DNA from: Gymnogyps californianus
Lineage: Eukaryota; Chordata; Aves; Accipitriformes; Cathartidae
NCBI RefSeq assembly: GCF_018139145.2
Contig: NC_059478.1
Span: forward strand, 29,139,001-29,203,000
DNA: 64,000 nucleotides
Direction: 5' to 3'
In this document: one piece after another, positions 23,601-38,600 of the stretch
How positions within the stretch are numbered: position 1 is the first letter of the stretch
Layout: the number at the start of each line of letters is the position of its first letter
Translations under genes and position numbers: made by a program
The notes under the pieces: generated by a model
What the model was told of the DNA's origin: nothing
Database searches by the model: none
Seen by the model: the letters and a program-made list of their open reading frames with translations, nothing else

Positions 23601-26600
23601 GAAATTTCTGCTTCCAAAAGTGAGATTGAAAATTGGATTGGCAGTATGGACACATGGAGTAACAGGGAGTAACTTGGTATTATATTCAGAGGCTCTGCAT
23701 ATACCTGTCTCTGCTCTCAGTTTCTGTGGCAGTATGTGTTATAAACTACAGCAGAAAGGCTTCAGAGAGGAAGCATCTTTTTAAACAGGTATCTGAGTTA
23801 ATGAGAAAGTCGTCCATTAAAGCATCAGACATTTTCCAGTGCATCAAGCTTAATGGCTAACATGGGAAATAATTAAAACACACCAAAAAAAGAGTGTGTT
23901 TGTGTGGTGGGGGGAAAGGAAGTGATTTCAAGAGTGGACCAACATTTTCAGAGACAGATGCTAATTTTGGATGCCTCCATTTTAGAAGCCAGAAATTACA
24001 ACTGTTTTTCTAAGTGCTAAGCACATGCAACTCCATTTTTAACCAGTGAATCTGTGATTAGGAAGGAGTTAGCTTTGGTTTTGTTTTTTCTCAAGTCCTC
24101 AAAATTGAGTATGCTTTCAAGTTTGTTTTCCTTTTCTGTGTATGACTTCTTCGCCATCTGTTGGCAATATGCCTTCTGCTGTTTTTCCATACAAGTTCAC
24201 TGTTTTTTCCAATTTCTCTTCCTTCTAGTAGTTCTTCTCAAAGACTTTATTTTGCAGAACAGATGTGCCCCTTTTCTTAATCCTTGTCTCCTATTTCTGT
24301 TCTTAAATAGTTCCTTAATAGTTGCAGGAAATAATGTGCCAGTTTAATAAACTTTGGAATTTTACACAGTAAAGTACATAATACTTTACATCTTTTCTCT
24401 GTAACTTTCTAAAAAGTACTACTGTGGACAAAATACACTGCAATCTTCTAAAAAAGATGTATACCACTTGCTAAATTAATAAGCTAAAAGCATGAGAAAT
24501 AAGTGCAAGTTCTTGGTATTGATACTGAACTCATAAAAGCACGTTTGATATGTTGATGAGGCAGATAGACTAATAAAATATTTTACCGCTTTACCTGAAG
24601 AGATCCACAGCGCGCTCTGGTACTCAATACCACCCTGTGTTGTCTTACAGGCCCAGATAAAATGTTTCAGTGGATCTAGTGGATTTTTTTTTTTTAATTT
24701 TTTAGATTTTATTTGGAGGGATTAATTTAAAACCTTTTGACCTGGATACTCCTTTGATTAGGCTGTAGGCACAAAATGAGACGAGAGATCACAAACGTGA
24801 GCTTAACCCAATGTCGTACTCCCATAATCTTCCAAAAGCTGTTGGGGACAGGAGGTTTTGAAAGCACTATTTAGGCTGTCTCATGGCTTCTCTTAAACTG
24901 AAGTTGCTGCGATAGCCTCCTTGGGCGTCCTCTGTTAACTGAGCGTCACCTGTGCGCATTGTACCCTTGTCCCCATCCATCTGTCTTGTTGTGTTTCATT
25001 CCAGCTGTCCCCAGTTCAGGGAGGTGGCACAGCAGTCTGTGATGATGGTGCCCTAGGTCCCTAGTAAGTCACTCTCCAGGATCCCCTCAGCCTGAGTGCA
25101 GCACAGTAGATGCAGCCCTGGAGTGTTGCTTATCCAAGATGTTGAAGTAGTCCCCAGTTTGAACAGTCAGAAAATTTTCTTGAAATAGTCTACTGTGTTT
25201 CTGTGTGAAACTTGCCCCTGTGGATGCATGTGTTGGATGTATTTTGCTCAACAGAGAAACAAAACTTTTTTATTATGCTCGCATCATGACTTATATAATA
25301 TATTACATTGGTGTGCTGATGCTGTCTTTTCAAAGGCATGGTAATTAATATCATTAAAAATTGCAAACCAAATTAATTCTGATATAGGAGTTGTACCCAT
25401 TTATAGAAACATCCGTACAAAATTCTCTTGGGCTGTGAATGAGATGATTTATCATCTGTGATTGCATGTATTGTACAAGAAGGAAGACTACGGTAGTATA
25501 ACATGTTATAATTTAACATTGGGTGGTTGTGCAAAGCTGGAACTGTTGGTATATGTTGGAACAGCATAAGAGGAGGAAAGATGTGTTGGGAAAACATTAC
25601 ATACGGAAAGCTATCCATGGAAGAAAAGCAAACCAACTAGTAAGTTTACTTTCATGTAAGAGAAAGGAATATATTTAAAAATTGCCTATGCAGGTGTTGC
25701 CCTTTTCTCTGCCTGTCCTCCACATCTCAGTGATGACGTCTATGAATTATAGTTGCATTTGTGGATGTGAACTGAAATACCGCTCCAGTCCACAATTCCT
25801 CAGTCTGGTGGAAACTTCAAAGGGCTTCAAACAAGAGTGTCTCTTTGGTGTGTTGCTGGCTAGAGCCTTCTGGCAGCAGTGCCCTAGGTGGAGATCAGCT
25901 TCAGTGAGGAGAGAAAGCGACGGAGGAGCTGAAGTTGAGAGTTTGCTGCACGAATAAGAAATGGTAGAGTAAGCCAGTGATGTTTTGTGTTTACTTCTTC
26001 TCAAGAATATGATTGCTTAAGCTACCTTATATAACTCATTTTCAGAAATGAACAAGTGCTATAGTTGTGTTCTGGAATAATAGCTCTAACTGTGAAAGAC
26101 CAAGCACTAGGTGATAAAGTCACTCCTGATAAATAGTTATGATAAAGATTTTCTGAACACAGCCATCTAAATTGTAAGCCCTCCATGTCTTATGGTGCAG
26201 TTCTGCTAAATTATTTGTATGTGCAAAGCAATAATAAACCTTTTTTAACATTAATATACAGTTAATTTATCCAGTCAGTAATGAAATATATGTATTATGA
26301 ACTTCATTGTAATAGCATTCAAGATTATTTGGTTAGTGAACAATATGCCATGACACTTCTTACTCCTTCCACGTCTGAAGAACTTAGCAAGTTGTCTAGA
26401 GAATTGTATTGCTGGTAATTGGTGCTAGATGGAAAGCTTCCTGAGGGTGCAAGTCTAACTTCCTTTCTAGATAACCGTTAGAAAAAACTGTGCACCTATA
26501 TTTCCTGTCTTAATACATACTGGTTTCAGCGTAGCCTGCCAGGCTGGCTGATTGGTGCTGTCTTAAGCTGAGGGGGCAGGGGGAGAAGAGAGGAAGGAGG

Positions 26601-29600
26601 GCAAACCTGAAAATAAAGGATACCAGATGGTATCACAAAGTTAGGTAAATTTAATCTTGAAAATACCCATTCATAAACTGTTACTAATGAATATTTTAAT
26701 GAATATTGGCTGAATATTGTAATTCTTTGCCTGCTTAAAATAGATTTTTAGCTCCAATTGGTTATAAATGTTAGACATGGCTAGAGGAAATGGGAAGTGT
26801 ATGCTGATGTTCGAGTTCTCTGCGTTATCTTTCTGTTATGAAATTTAGAGCTAGTTTCTAGACTCACTGTTGTTGAGTCAGCAATCAGTAAAGATCTGTT
26901 CCTAACCATTCTGACCAGAAGATTTTCCAAGAGGAATTTTGAAAAGAAGATAATATAATCACATTTGACAGAGTACTGTTTGCTGTTTTACATGGATTTC
27001 TGCAAGAAATGTCCTAAGTTGGATCAAGATGCTATACAAGGTCCATCCCTGTCTTCCTGTGTCCCTGTTCATCACTTCAACAAAGGAAAGAAGCTCGGTT
27101 TAATGAACACTTCTGTAGACCCTGGTAATGGTTGTAGTCAAACTGGTTGCAGAATGTAAGGTCAAGAAGCTAAAAATAACAGTACTTGCTTGTGACAGAC
27201 TTGTGTCTTCTAGTCTTTGTGCTTGTCCTTGTTGCTGCCTCCCCATAGACACACAAAGAGAAACGTATTTATGTTTTGAAGAGGTAATGGTCTGTGGAAT
27301 AGACTAAAGGAAATCAGCTGTGACTTTTCTATGAGCTAATGAAACAGTTCCTAAGAGACCAAAGAATTACAAAATGAGTGGATTTTTAGAGATGTCATGG
27401 CTAAGTTAGAATAAAACCTCTTCAGGGGAAGAAGCTGAAGAGTCACCGTTCTTTGAGTCTAAAAGGCAAAGCAAGCTTCAGTCTTGATTTAGACCACAAA
27501 ATTTGCCCTGACATTGTGAAGGTCTCAGAAGTGAAAGTGTGTGTCACTTCCTGAAAGTAGGATGTGTTTTTGTAGAAGATGCTATCTTTCTTGTCGTTCT
27601 GCCAGCCTCTTGGGGGGCAGCCGCAGCAGTGACCTGTCCTAGCAGAGCAACAGTCATGTGTAGCTTCTTGCTGGGTAAAACTGCACTGTGGGCTTCAACC
27701 AAAAAAACCCCACCCCCAAAACTAAACAAAACAAAATCCACCAAAAAATCACTCTAGCAGCCCTAGCATAAGCCATCGTCATTCTTAGTTCAGTCTTCTG
27801 TTTAGTTTGTAACTTTTAGCAAATCACTTAAGTGGTCTGTGCTTTAGTTTCCTCGCTGTAAAATGAGGAGTAAAGGAGTAATAAAGTTTATCTTCAGTGC
27901 AGGCATGCTTAGTAATTTAATTCATGTTTGTAAAGTATTCCATGATAATTTGATTTTAATAAAATAATATTCCTCCGTTATAAAACGAACCTTTGCAGGA
28001 ATTTACGACAAACCGGCTGCTGTAGAGAGGGAGTTTTATCAGAAGATCTGTTTAAGGCAGTAGATAAGTCTCCTAAAATCTGTTTTGGAATCTGATAGTT
28101 CAGCGCTTATTTGGCAGCCTGTGTTCCAGATGCTCGATTAGTAGGAATGAAGAGGCCGTGGAGATGGTAATAAGAAATCTTGCCTGATCAGGTTGGTGAA
28201 TCTTTGTTATGCTGGGAGATTGTGCATTCTTTCAGGCAAGCCAACCCAAACAAGCAATACCACCTTCCCCAAAATCTAGGACCACCGTGTGTTTAGGAAG
28301 CTCTTATGTTTCCCGTATGTACCACTGGTTCATTTCTGTGATCAGCAGCTGTTGCTGGCCGTACATCTGGACTTCAGTTTCTGAACCACAGAAAGTAAAC
28401 TAGTTTTATGTTTTGAAGAGATAATGATCTGTGGAATGGACTAAGGCAAATCAGCCGTGACTTTCCTATGAACTAATGAAACAATTTCCAAGAGACCAAA
28501 CAGTTATAGAGAGTGGTTGTTTTATTTACCAGTCCTCCATAGGAATCTGCCAGCCGCTCTGTTTCTCATCAGTGAAGAAGAAAGTCAGAATGCCGGTGGC
28601 ATAAAAGCTGCTGGGCCACGATCCACATGCAGTGACACGGACAAACAGCAGATGCATGCAGCAACTGGAGGAGGAGATAAAAGAACCATCCTTTCAACCG
28701 CAGTTGCGTCAGCCAAATCACAACCAGCTGGTTTATTGCATCGGGTATTTCTGCTGATCCACCAGAATGCTTACGCATGCTCTCTGCTTCGTACACGTGT
28801 GCGCACACATACCATCGTATCAAAGGCTGGGCTGATTTTTGAGCGTTCTCATCCTGCCTCTGTTTCTAGCCACTGGTTTAGTTTAGGGATGATGTAGACC
28901 TGAGGTGCCTGGGGGAGGACTGAAACTGTGGGAGGAATGAGAGAAACTGTGACTCAGGAAATTTAGTTCCTCCCTTAGCCCCAGCATGCAGTGATGAACG
29001 TACAGACTATTATCCCTGCAATACTGAAACATGTTTCCCTTGATTGTATTTTTTGGATGCTGGAAAGGCCTCTGTGTCCTGTCATCTGCTTTTTCCTCAC
29101 TCGGAGCAATTTGTATTTCTAGAGGTATAGTTCAGAAGCAGTCCTTGTATGTAGTTCAGTGAACTCCAAGGCCAAATGCCAATGCAGGGACAACCTCATC
29201 CTCAGTCAAAGACAAATCTCAGCTGGCTGACAATGCTGAGTTTTCCAGAGCTTGGGATTGTAGCTAGCCCATGTGCCATTAGAGTTTGGACTGCTAAGAG
29301 AGGTCCTAGAAGCATCAAGGAAACGCCTGTTTTATGACTAATAAAATTTAATGAAGCCATGTGAATATCCAGTGGTAAGCAAAAAAATCATTCAGGCAGT
29401 GCTGGTTTGGACAAAAGCAAGGAATCTGCTATCCTGCGGCCACGATTAAAACCATTAAATTTACTAGATACTGCCAGTTTCTAATCTTTGTCATGGCAAA
29501 ATGGCTTTAAAAAAAAAAAGTCAGACTAGAATATAACCCAGAAATATATCTATAACATAGCTATATATACTTGGCCAGTAGTTCTGTAGAGACGGTAAGG

Positions 29601-32600
29601 TTTCCCTATAGTCTTCACCACTATCACTCTGTATGGCTTTCCTGATGATTTGCATACAAGCTCTACCCAGAAGGAAATGCAGCAATATTTATCTGACTTT
29701 ATTTATTCCCATAAGATGCATCTTGGTAGTGGGGGATACAAATCTCTTATGACTCAGTGTGCGAACGTTGCAGAATTGGATGAGGCTGGGTGCTCTTGCC
29801 CTTTCTGTTTCAGAGCTGCGGGAGACTTTTAAGAGATCAAAGTGCATCAGATTCCATTATTTCAGTATCTATGGGACAGTATAATGCATGACTTCTCTGG
29901 GATGATGCCTGTGCCTGACTTCTATTCATCATTGTAATTAAACCCAGATACGGAGTTTGTTCTGTGCACTGAACGTTCATCACAGCACTTTATTAACATG
30001 GTTGTCGAAATCTGTAATTCAGACATAGCATAATTTTGCAGTATAGATTAAGACCAGTATTTATTTTGCCTGAATAAATTCATTTTATTTAAAGCTCAAG
30101 AAAGAGAAGTGATTGCTCTCGGGTTTTGAGAAAATAGATGCAAGCATTGCTCGACTACAGACGTACCAAACTGCTGAACTGGTTTGGTCTGTACCGTTGC
30201 TTAACAGAAAGCAGTTAACTGCTGTATTCAGTGGAAACTATATAAAAGGCTCAGATCAGCAAACTAATGCTCTAAATTCAGATTTAGTTGAGACACTGAA
30301 ATTAACATTTTAACACCTGTAGACTTTGTTTTATGTTCTATAATAGTACTTGCTTAATTGCCATTGCCAGTTTCTGATGTTTTGGGATTTCTCTTGGTTG
30401 TTTTCTGTTTAGGTATTATGATCTGTATTGCAGTTGCATCCATATATCTTCAATTTAGCTTATGAAATATGACTAAGTCATTGCTTTAGTGTCTGCTTCA
30501 CAGAGTTCTGTAATGTTACATCTGTATATTTGGAGACCTTGAGGCGGTTGTGGATTGTCCTGCGGAGAGTGGCATCCTTGAAAGTATATTGTCCTTCTTG
30601 GAAGGAAACAATGTCACTTTTAAAATTCAAGCAAAAATACTTAATTTAAATTAACTGTTAATTCTTTTCTAGGTTAGTGCTTTTTTACTTCTTAGTTCCT
30701 GGGTCTCTGAGGCTCTATGGGCTGTTTTTACAGTGCTCTCAAGAGCTAATAAAATCCCATCTGTAGTCACTAAACTGAGAATACAGGTCCACACCTCTAC
30801 TTGACAATTTTTAGGGATCTGCAAATCAGAAACTAGTAAGAAGCAGTGTATAGGTAGTGTTACTACTCTAAGGTCTGTCCTGAGCCAAGAAAACTCCTCT
30901 GCCTGCCCCAGTAGAGGCACACCTCTTTAGCTAATGGCATCCACGTGATGCTGCAGTGGCTGTGATGGCCAGGTACCCTCCAGCAGCTGGATTGAGTTAC
31001 ATGATGGCCTTTGGCCCAAACCTGAGTGAGATGCTCAGTTGCTCTCCCACCCCGCCCTTGATTGGAAGTGGTAGTGTGGAGCTTAATCCCTCGGAGCGGA
31101 TTCATATGGTAACTCACCCGGAGCTCTGCTGGGTTGTATACAATCCTTCCAGCCAGTCATCTGTAAGAACCAAAAATGAGGTGCAAAGAGGGATTTTACA
31201 TTAAGTCTGAATTTAGACAGACTCTCTGGAATGTCTAAGAATTGAAGTCGTATTTATTTTACTGTGTGGCTAAACTACTGAAAGTCAGTTTACCAAAGAA
31301 TGCCCATTCCTTTTGTAAATATAGTGGGTTTCTTGATTTACAGTAGATGGAGTCAGGTATTCAGAGACACAATTTTTAATGACTAATTAGTTTTATTTTT
31401 AAAAATCCTTTAGGAAAGAAAAAATACTATCCACACAAAACTTCATACTCCAAGTAATCTTTGTTTTCCTCTAAAACTGTATTCTTGTTCAATGAGTGAC
31501 CTGTTTTTTCCTACCTCTGAGAAGCAGCAAGATGACCTAGATCTAGAGCTTCCTGGGGAAGAGTTCACTTCACCCTATATATAGCTTCTCCTGAAGTGTC
31601 TTTATGTAGCTGTCACCTACTCTGAGCTGATAAACTGAGGAGAAAAGAGCTATAGTTTTAGGCTGAGGTAGGAAAGGAGGGTGTCTTATCCTTCCTCTTT
31701 TTTTGGAGTCTATTAAATATATCTTACAGACATGCCACTGTCTTGATTCCAGCGTGGTGAAGGCCAGACTTCCAAACTCCCAGCTGCAACATACAGAACT
31801 TCGTCTCTGTGTCTCCTCAATGTGCTGTGGCTGAATAATGACCAATTATCTCTTGGTTAACGAGTGAATTGGATCATGCCTTCGTGCTGGCAGGAGTTTC
31901 TGCAGTGGACTTTGAACGTGATACCCTGGGGTCAGTGTGTTCTTCTCTCTGGTTGGATCATGCAGATGGAGATTCCTCCAAGCAGCATTGCTGGCGTGGT
32001 GGTATTTTTACTGGAAAGCAAAAACTGGGAAAATGGTAGTAACAACTACGTAACAGACGCTACCAAACAGGCTGTTGGTGTTGAGGGATCAGACAAATGT
32101 TTCCACCTCAGGGTAACGAGTCAAATGGTGAAGAGTACTGTAGGCTGAGAGGAACTTGTCCATCCCTTGGGCAGCGTAAGGCATTTTTTTAAATATAGGG
32201 GAGTTTATCTGAGTCAGTGCGTCAGCAGCTTGAGCTATTTGGGCTTCTGCAGCCCTTCTGGGAAGAGAAGGGTACTTTCTGTGTCCCTAAAGAAAGTGCC
32301 ACGGCCTAACGACACCACATACTCCTCTCCTGGGGCCTTCACCACACCAGGGACAGGTGCCAGTGGAGCCCATCGGTGCTCCTGTGTTGGGGTGTGTACA
32401 CCTCCGGCACATGGGGAAACTAGCATCTCTGTTCATTTAACTTAATTTGAGGCAGGATTCTGCTCCAGTGCTTACAAATAATGGCTTTGACAGACACCTC
32501 TCGGGAGTGAACGCAGCCAAGGCGAAAGGAGAGGCTTGGGGGCTAGCTCTGTGTTCAGCGGACCACGAGCTGAAACCAGGTGAAAATGCGGTGTGCCTCC

Positions 32601-35600
32601 TGACTGGTGTTGTGTGTGTCCATGTTTCTGGTGCAAGGAGGTCTGATCTAACCATCCGCTGCTGCCAAAAGGGATTGCTTAGCTTCTCCCGCCTGTTTTC
32701 CACTTGCAGCCGTGTGCTCTGCAGTCGCTTCGTGGTAGCTTTGGTGCTTATCTGTTGTGGTTTAACCCCAGCCAGCAACTAAGCACCACACAGCTGCTCG
32801 CTCGCTCACTCCCCCCGGTGGGATGCAGGAGAGAATCGGAAGAGTAAAAGTGAGGAAACTCATGGGTTGAGATAAAAACAGTTTGATAGGTAAAGCAAAA
32901 GCTGCGCATGCAAGCAAAGCAAACAAGGAATTCATTCACTGCTTCCCATCAGCAGGCAGATGTTCAGCCATCTCCAGGAAAGCAGGGCTCCATCATGCGT
33001 AATGGTTACTTGGGAAGACAAACGGATGATCCCTCAGTGAGTCAGCTCATGCCCTTCAAGTGTCTGAAATGGCTTCTCTTGCTCTTATTTTCCTCCTGTT
33101 AGATTAGTGAACCAAACTGACTTCCTGGTGGAGATTGAATTTATCTGCACTCTTTGCCATCTGTATATTGCATTTTACTTTGTGACATCTCTGGAAAGGT
33201 CTAGAGGTGTCAGGTATTAGATGTGTGCTATTACCACCAAGTATTACAGGAGTTTTGGCTTCTCCATGTCGCAATTGAGGATATACTCGGACTTAATTGC
33301 ATACCAGAGCATGCACAGAATGAGTACCTGATATTGGTTTGGGCAGTGAGTGCATTTGGGAATGATCTGTACATGAAATGCAGTCTAAAGGTGCCATTTC
33401 TTACTTCAGTGGGGCAGTGATTTCAGGACAAATCTCTGATGTAGACAGAGCTTTAATTCTGTTTTTCTTAAATGTGATCTTTCTGGTTTAAAAAAAAAAC
33501 CACCCAACAAAACAAAATAAAACAATAGAAATCTGTCTACCACAACTGCCATTAAAGATGCTTGGATGCTTTTCCTCACTATTTTCTTTCTTAAAGAAGC
33601 TTCATTAATGTTACCCGACAGTCAGTTCATGAGTATATTTGGTAAGTACAGGAATGGGTGAAGACTTTCACAGCCTGTTCATGTTGCGCAGCAGACTGTG
33701 ATATCCCTTGGGACACAACTGACTACAGTAACATCATTCATCTGCATTGTGGGGTGCTGCTCTGCCTCTTTCCTCACACAAGCCTTCCAGTTATGACTCC
33801 GTGGATGGTTTCCAAAGTCTGAACATAACTTGGCAAGCTTTGTCACTGCTGTTAGGAGTTTGATTACCTTTGTGCATATGTATGTGAGGACTGCCAGTGT
33901 ATGTGGCGTTTAATAAAACAACCTCCCTGTTGTCTAAAATGTTTAGAATTAAGAAATCATATAAGTATGCAAGAGCAGGAGCTAAGCTGGCCACCTCAAT
34001 TTGGCTGTCCTGTTTTATATGTTATGACTTCTTATTCTAGTTTGGTGTCCCTCAGGAGAGGCCACTAGTTTCCTATTGAAGCCAGTCTTATTTAAAGCAA
34101 ATTGAGGGACAAAACTCTGTTCCAAGAAATAAACTTGAGAAGCAAATCTTGCTGCTGCTTCATGCATCCGCTTATGCAGCATTACCAGCTGTTGTCATTT
34201 CTCTGGTAATGCCATGCTCTTAATGGCTTGAACCCTCTTGCTCGGTACCTTTCTGTTTAGTTTTCTGAATTCAGAAGCAGTAACGCTGAACACGAGCCAT
34301 AAATACCATCTTTATTGCTTTTTTGGATCTCATGAACAAAGTCGGGTCAGGCTTAATTTTTGGCTTGGAGACCTACAAAAAAAGCCCAAAAGCCACAGGA
34401 GGTAGGGCTGCTGGGGCAGTGAGGGACACCCTTCCTTGTCGGTCACTGATAAGCAAATGGCCCAGCACGTTGTCGGGGCTGTGGGGCACTGCGAAGCTGT
34501 AGAAATAATTTTCTGAGTGAGACTGCTTGCTGCCACTAATGCTTCCTTGGTTTATTTCACAAGATATGCTGGCCAGGTTTCAGTTTGAATACAGTAACGC
34601 ATTTCAGCTGGACAGAATATAACTATTTAAAGTAGACCAATAGCTATTGCCCTTTCTCCCTTAAAAAGACCTAAGTAACATATCAAATTGAAGTAAGATA
34701 CATATTTTTTTAAAATCCTAGGTGCAGAATGGTTACTGTGTTGCAGCAATAAAGTGCCTGTATATCAACATAGAGTGCAATAATCCCACGTCTATTGTTC
34801 ACTGATGACCTTATGTTTTGCTTGCCACAGGCCAAATCCTCGCCAGTGGTGCAGCTGCCTGGTGCTACTCAAGCAACACAAGTGGGTTTGTAAAGCTGGA
34901 GATTCAGAATGTGCTATACTGCATCATAGATTACATTAATTTGGATAACAGCCCTGTTCAGTGCAGTAGTGGAAATTGCACATTAACAAGTGTGTGAATT
35001 GGACTTTTTCTGGTGTCTGTGAACAAGGGGATATATGGATAGTTATGCATATGCTCAGTGAAGTTATTTTCTGCAGACAATGTATGATTTTTGCAAGACA
35101 CTGGTCAAGCTTTGCCCTTACTACTCCTACAGGGAGCCTCTTTTGATCAACCGAGAACTAAGGCTCAAGAAGCTATTTCACAATTCTAGATTATTTATGG
35201 CAAACTTGGAGCTGTTATTCTTGTACTGAACAGAATTTTAGGGGTTTTTTTTGATGTTTACTCTCCTGATTTATTTAGAGATCAGTCCTGTATCCCTTTC
35301 AGCCTTTGTTTTTCTAGGCTAATGCTTCTATTTTTATTTTGTTTGTTAGTGGATATGATATTCAAGTAACTTGGTTTTCCTGAAAAACAAAATCTGTCTC
35401 ATCCATAGTCAGTAAAACTAAAACAAAACAACCCCCACAAAAAACAAACCCAAACAAAAAAAAAAAAAGGAAAAAGATTAAAGCAAGGCATATTTTAAGT
35501 GATTGAGAGATCATTGACTGACTGCTCCACATCTTGCAGTGAATTTTGTCATGGTGACTGATAATGGAAGTCATAGACAGTATTTACTTTAAATCTGCAG

Positions 35601-38600
35601 AACATGCAGCTCAGAAGTCCAAGGGGCAAGCACCTTTTCATGTGCTGCTAGCCATTATCCTCTGTCATTGGGGTAAACCATTCCATAACATGCTGAAGAC
35701 CTCACCAGGAACGCAGTGTTACGTGAGGTGATACAAAAAAGTCAGGATCAGGCCTGTAAGTTATTTCAAGGCTAATTTCTGTGCAGAGCTTCAGTGGAGC
35801 AAAGAAATTTTCTTTAACCTGATCTGCCAGTCTGAAATTGCTCCGTAGGGTACTTGCAGTATGGCTTTCAGCAGATTTCATTTGACGAACGTCGGACTCA
35901 TTTTTGCCAAAGTTCATGGAGAAAGCTATGCCTAGCCCTTTTCTGCCCCCAAGGAAGCATCTAGAGCTGCCTGTCTCCCAAAACAATCAGTTTATTTCTG
36001 CTTCTACTGTCTGATTCAAAACAACAAATGAAAGAACAAAAAATTGTTTGCTGCAGTAATTTCTATTCGTGTCTTTACTGCAGTGGAGATCTGTCTGTAG
36101 GAAAGGAGGTATCCCAAATAAAGACAGGAATTCAGGCTCATCTTGTTACCTTGCCTATTTGGTTCAGAGATTACTCAGCAGATCTTTTGGTGTCCCCAGG
36201 GAAGCACCTTCCCTGACTTCACTTAACTGCAGCGGTGCGTAAGGAGACAAAGTGAGTTTAGTCCTGTAGGTCCTCGGACTTGGAGGAGCAGCACTAAATG
36301 CCATCTGCTTCCTAGGCTACTCTGCTGCACCCACTGCCTCTCAGAGATGCATTTGAGAGGTGTTCTTTCGGGGACCGTACGGTGAGCTAAAAAGTCTAGA
36401 AAGATAACTAAAATATTTCTGTAGTAATTGAGTGATGATATTTCTGCTTATGGAGTTAAAATCTGAGCAAGAAGCTTCTTTTTCTCTTCTCTTTGGGCCT
36501 ATCTAGCTATTACAGTTACCTCTGTAGTTACACCCTAATGACTCCCAAGGTAACAAGGCGTATTCTAGCCTAAATGTCGTAAATTAAACCTAAAAAACTC
36601 CCAGGGTTTTCTTGATAGCTGTTTTGCTGTGGCTGTGTGTATTTTTTTTTGACACGATATACCGAATACCTCCAGATTTACTACCTCAAAGCTCAGTGTT
36701 ACTCCATTCTGGTGTTTTATCGTCACTGCAGTTTGTCTGTGTGTGTATAAACTGGCAAAACTTACTTTAGTGATTGTGTGCGTTGTAGCAGGACATGGTT
36801 ATTCTACCCTAAACATTAATGCAGGAGAATACGATAAGTAGAAGTATTTCTTTATATCTTCATGAAGCCTGAAAGACTGTTGGTAGCATGATGTTAATGA
36901 CGTTAGGCTTTCATTTCTGACTCTGAGGGGCATCAAAAGTAGCACGTACCTCACCTACAGTAGAGTTATGCTTCGGTGCAGGGCCTGAGCAGTTTCCTCG
37001 TACTCGTGTCTAAATTGGAGTATTTGAAAGTCACAGGTAATGTTCTTGGGAAATTAGTGCTTTTAAATTTGCACAGATAACCTTTGTATTTCCATGTGAT
37101 CTTCTCTACTCTAGCCCTAAAAACTGCATCCTGTCTATCACTGTATAAGGTGTACAGGGTTTCTGATGTACTTCACACAACATGAAGGATCCCTCGTTGC
37201 GTAGGGATGAGCTAAGGCTGGACGTCTCCAGGCTTCGCAGCTGCTCTCATACGGGTGTGTCGGGGTGAAATGGGGCTTTGTCTTCCAACCAATTAGTCCA
37301 CATTCGGAAAAATGACCTCTCTGTTTTCATGTCCCTCCTCTCAAACAGTTTTCTTTCTTCTGAGATTTTATAGCAGCCCAAGCCTTAATTCAGGCAAGTA
37401 CTTAAGTAGGTGCTCAAGAGCTGCGTCCCTGGCAGTGTTTGAAATCCTTACTCCTTACTAAGTGTGCTGCTGGGGTAGTAGTGGGGACATTTGTAGATCT
37501 TACTATCTGATACTTGCAGTCAGCAGGATGAATCCATTGTGGAAACCTCAAATTTTCCTTCAGAAAGCCAATTTCAATGTAAACAAAGCTCTTGCCACCT
37601 TCCATGAGAGCAGGTGTAAGTAGGGGAATGGCCTGACAAAATAGAGGTTTTTCTTCATCCCATCGGGGCTGAACGAGGTGAGACGGGAGCCACGGCGGCT
37701 GCAGAGGTTGGGCCGGGCTCTGTGCTCCCCATCTCGTCCCCCCTCGTCCTTGCAGAGCGTTGGACCTGCTTCAGTTCCCCCTTCAAACCACCTGCTCTGA
37801 AAGCACCTGTGCTGAAACAAACACAAGTATTTTTGGTGTAAAACCAGCACAGGCAAGATCCAAAGCAGAGTATTAAAAAAAAACAACCAACATAGACTGA
37901 AAATGCTGATTAGACAGGTGGTTGCTTATACAGTTAGTGATAGACGTTGTACCTTATTCATCTGTGAAGCTGAACATTTGTGGCTTGTCCTGGTTGCACC
38001 AGCAACGAGCTGTATGTTTCATACATAGCAGTAAAATGAATGTGTGTTTTCTGGTGACAGATTAAAGAAATGACCAGATGCTCATTGAACTGTGTCTATG
38101 CATTTAAAACTTTAAAATAAGTAGGAAAAACATGTTCTGGAAATATTTTGCTTGTATAACCAACTCCTGAGAGGGCTATTTATGATTTTTCTACCTGTTC
38201 TTGGCACAGGCCTTTTTTCTGTTAGAAGAGGTTTGACAGTTGCATGAGATCACACTTGGATTTGTGCCCTGCGAGCTAAAAATGCAGAGTCACTGCTTGC
38301 GAGGACAAGACTTCGCTAGAAAAAATAGAAACATTGCCCTTGTGTTCACTGCTAATACTGCATTGAAAAGTGGAGCTTCGTCAAGCTTTAGTGTGCCTTA
38401 ATATCCATACAGTCGTTCCTTGCTTTTAGATAGAGCACTGCTTTAAAAAAAAACAACAGATTTAGTAATATTCATTTAATGCCAGAGACATTCCTTTAAG
38501 ATTAATAAATGACTGGCTGAGATGAGCTGATAGCCTGAATCGGTGCCTCTGGCTGCTTACAGCTGCTGCTCATTAACTCAGAGTAGAAATAATTAATGTT

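Noticed and set aside
28517..28897. 126-codon plus-strand open frame in RNF11 intron 1
   Set aside because: No plausible start context, no domain and no splice boundaries. Its size is within chance for a GC-balanced patch.
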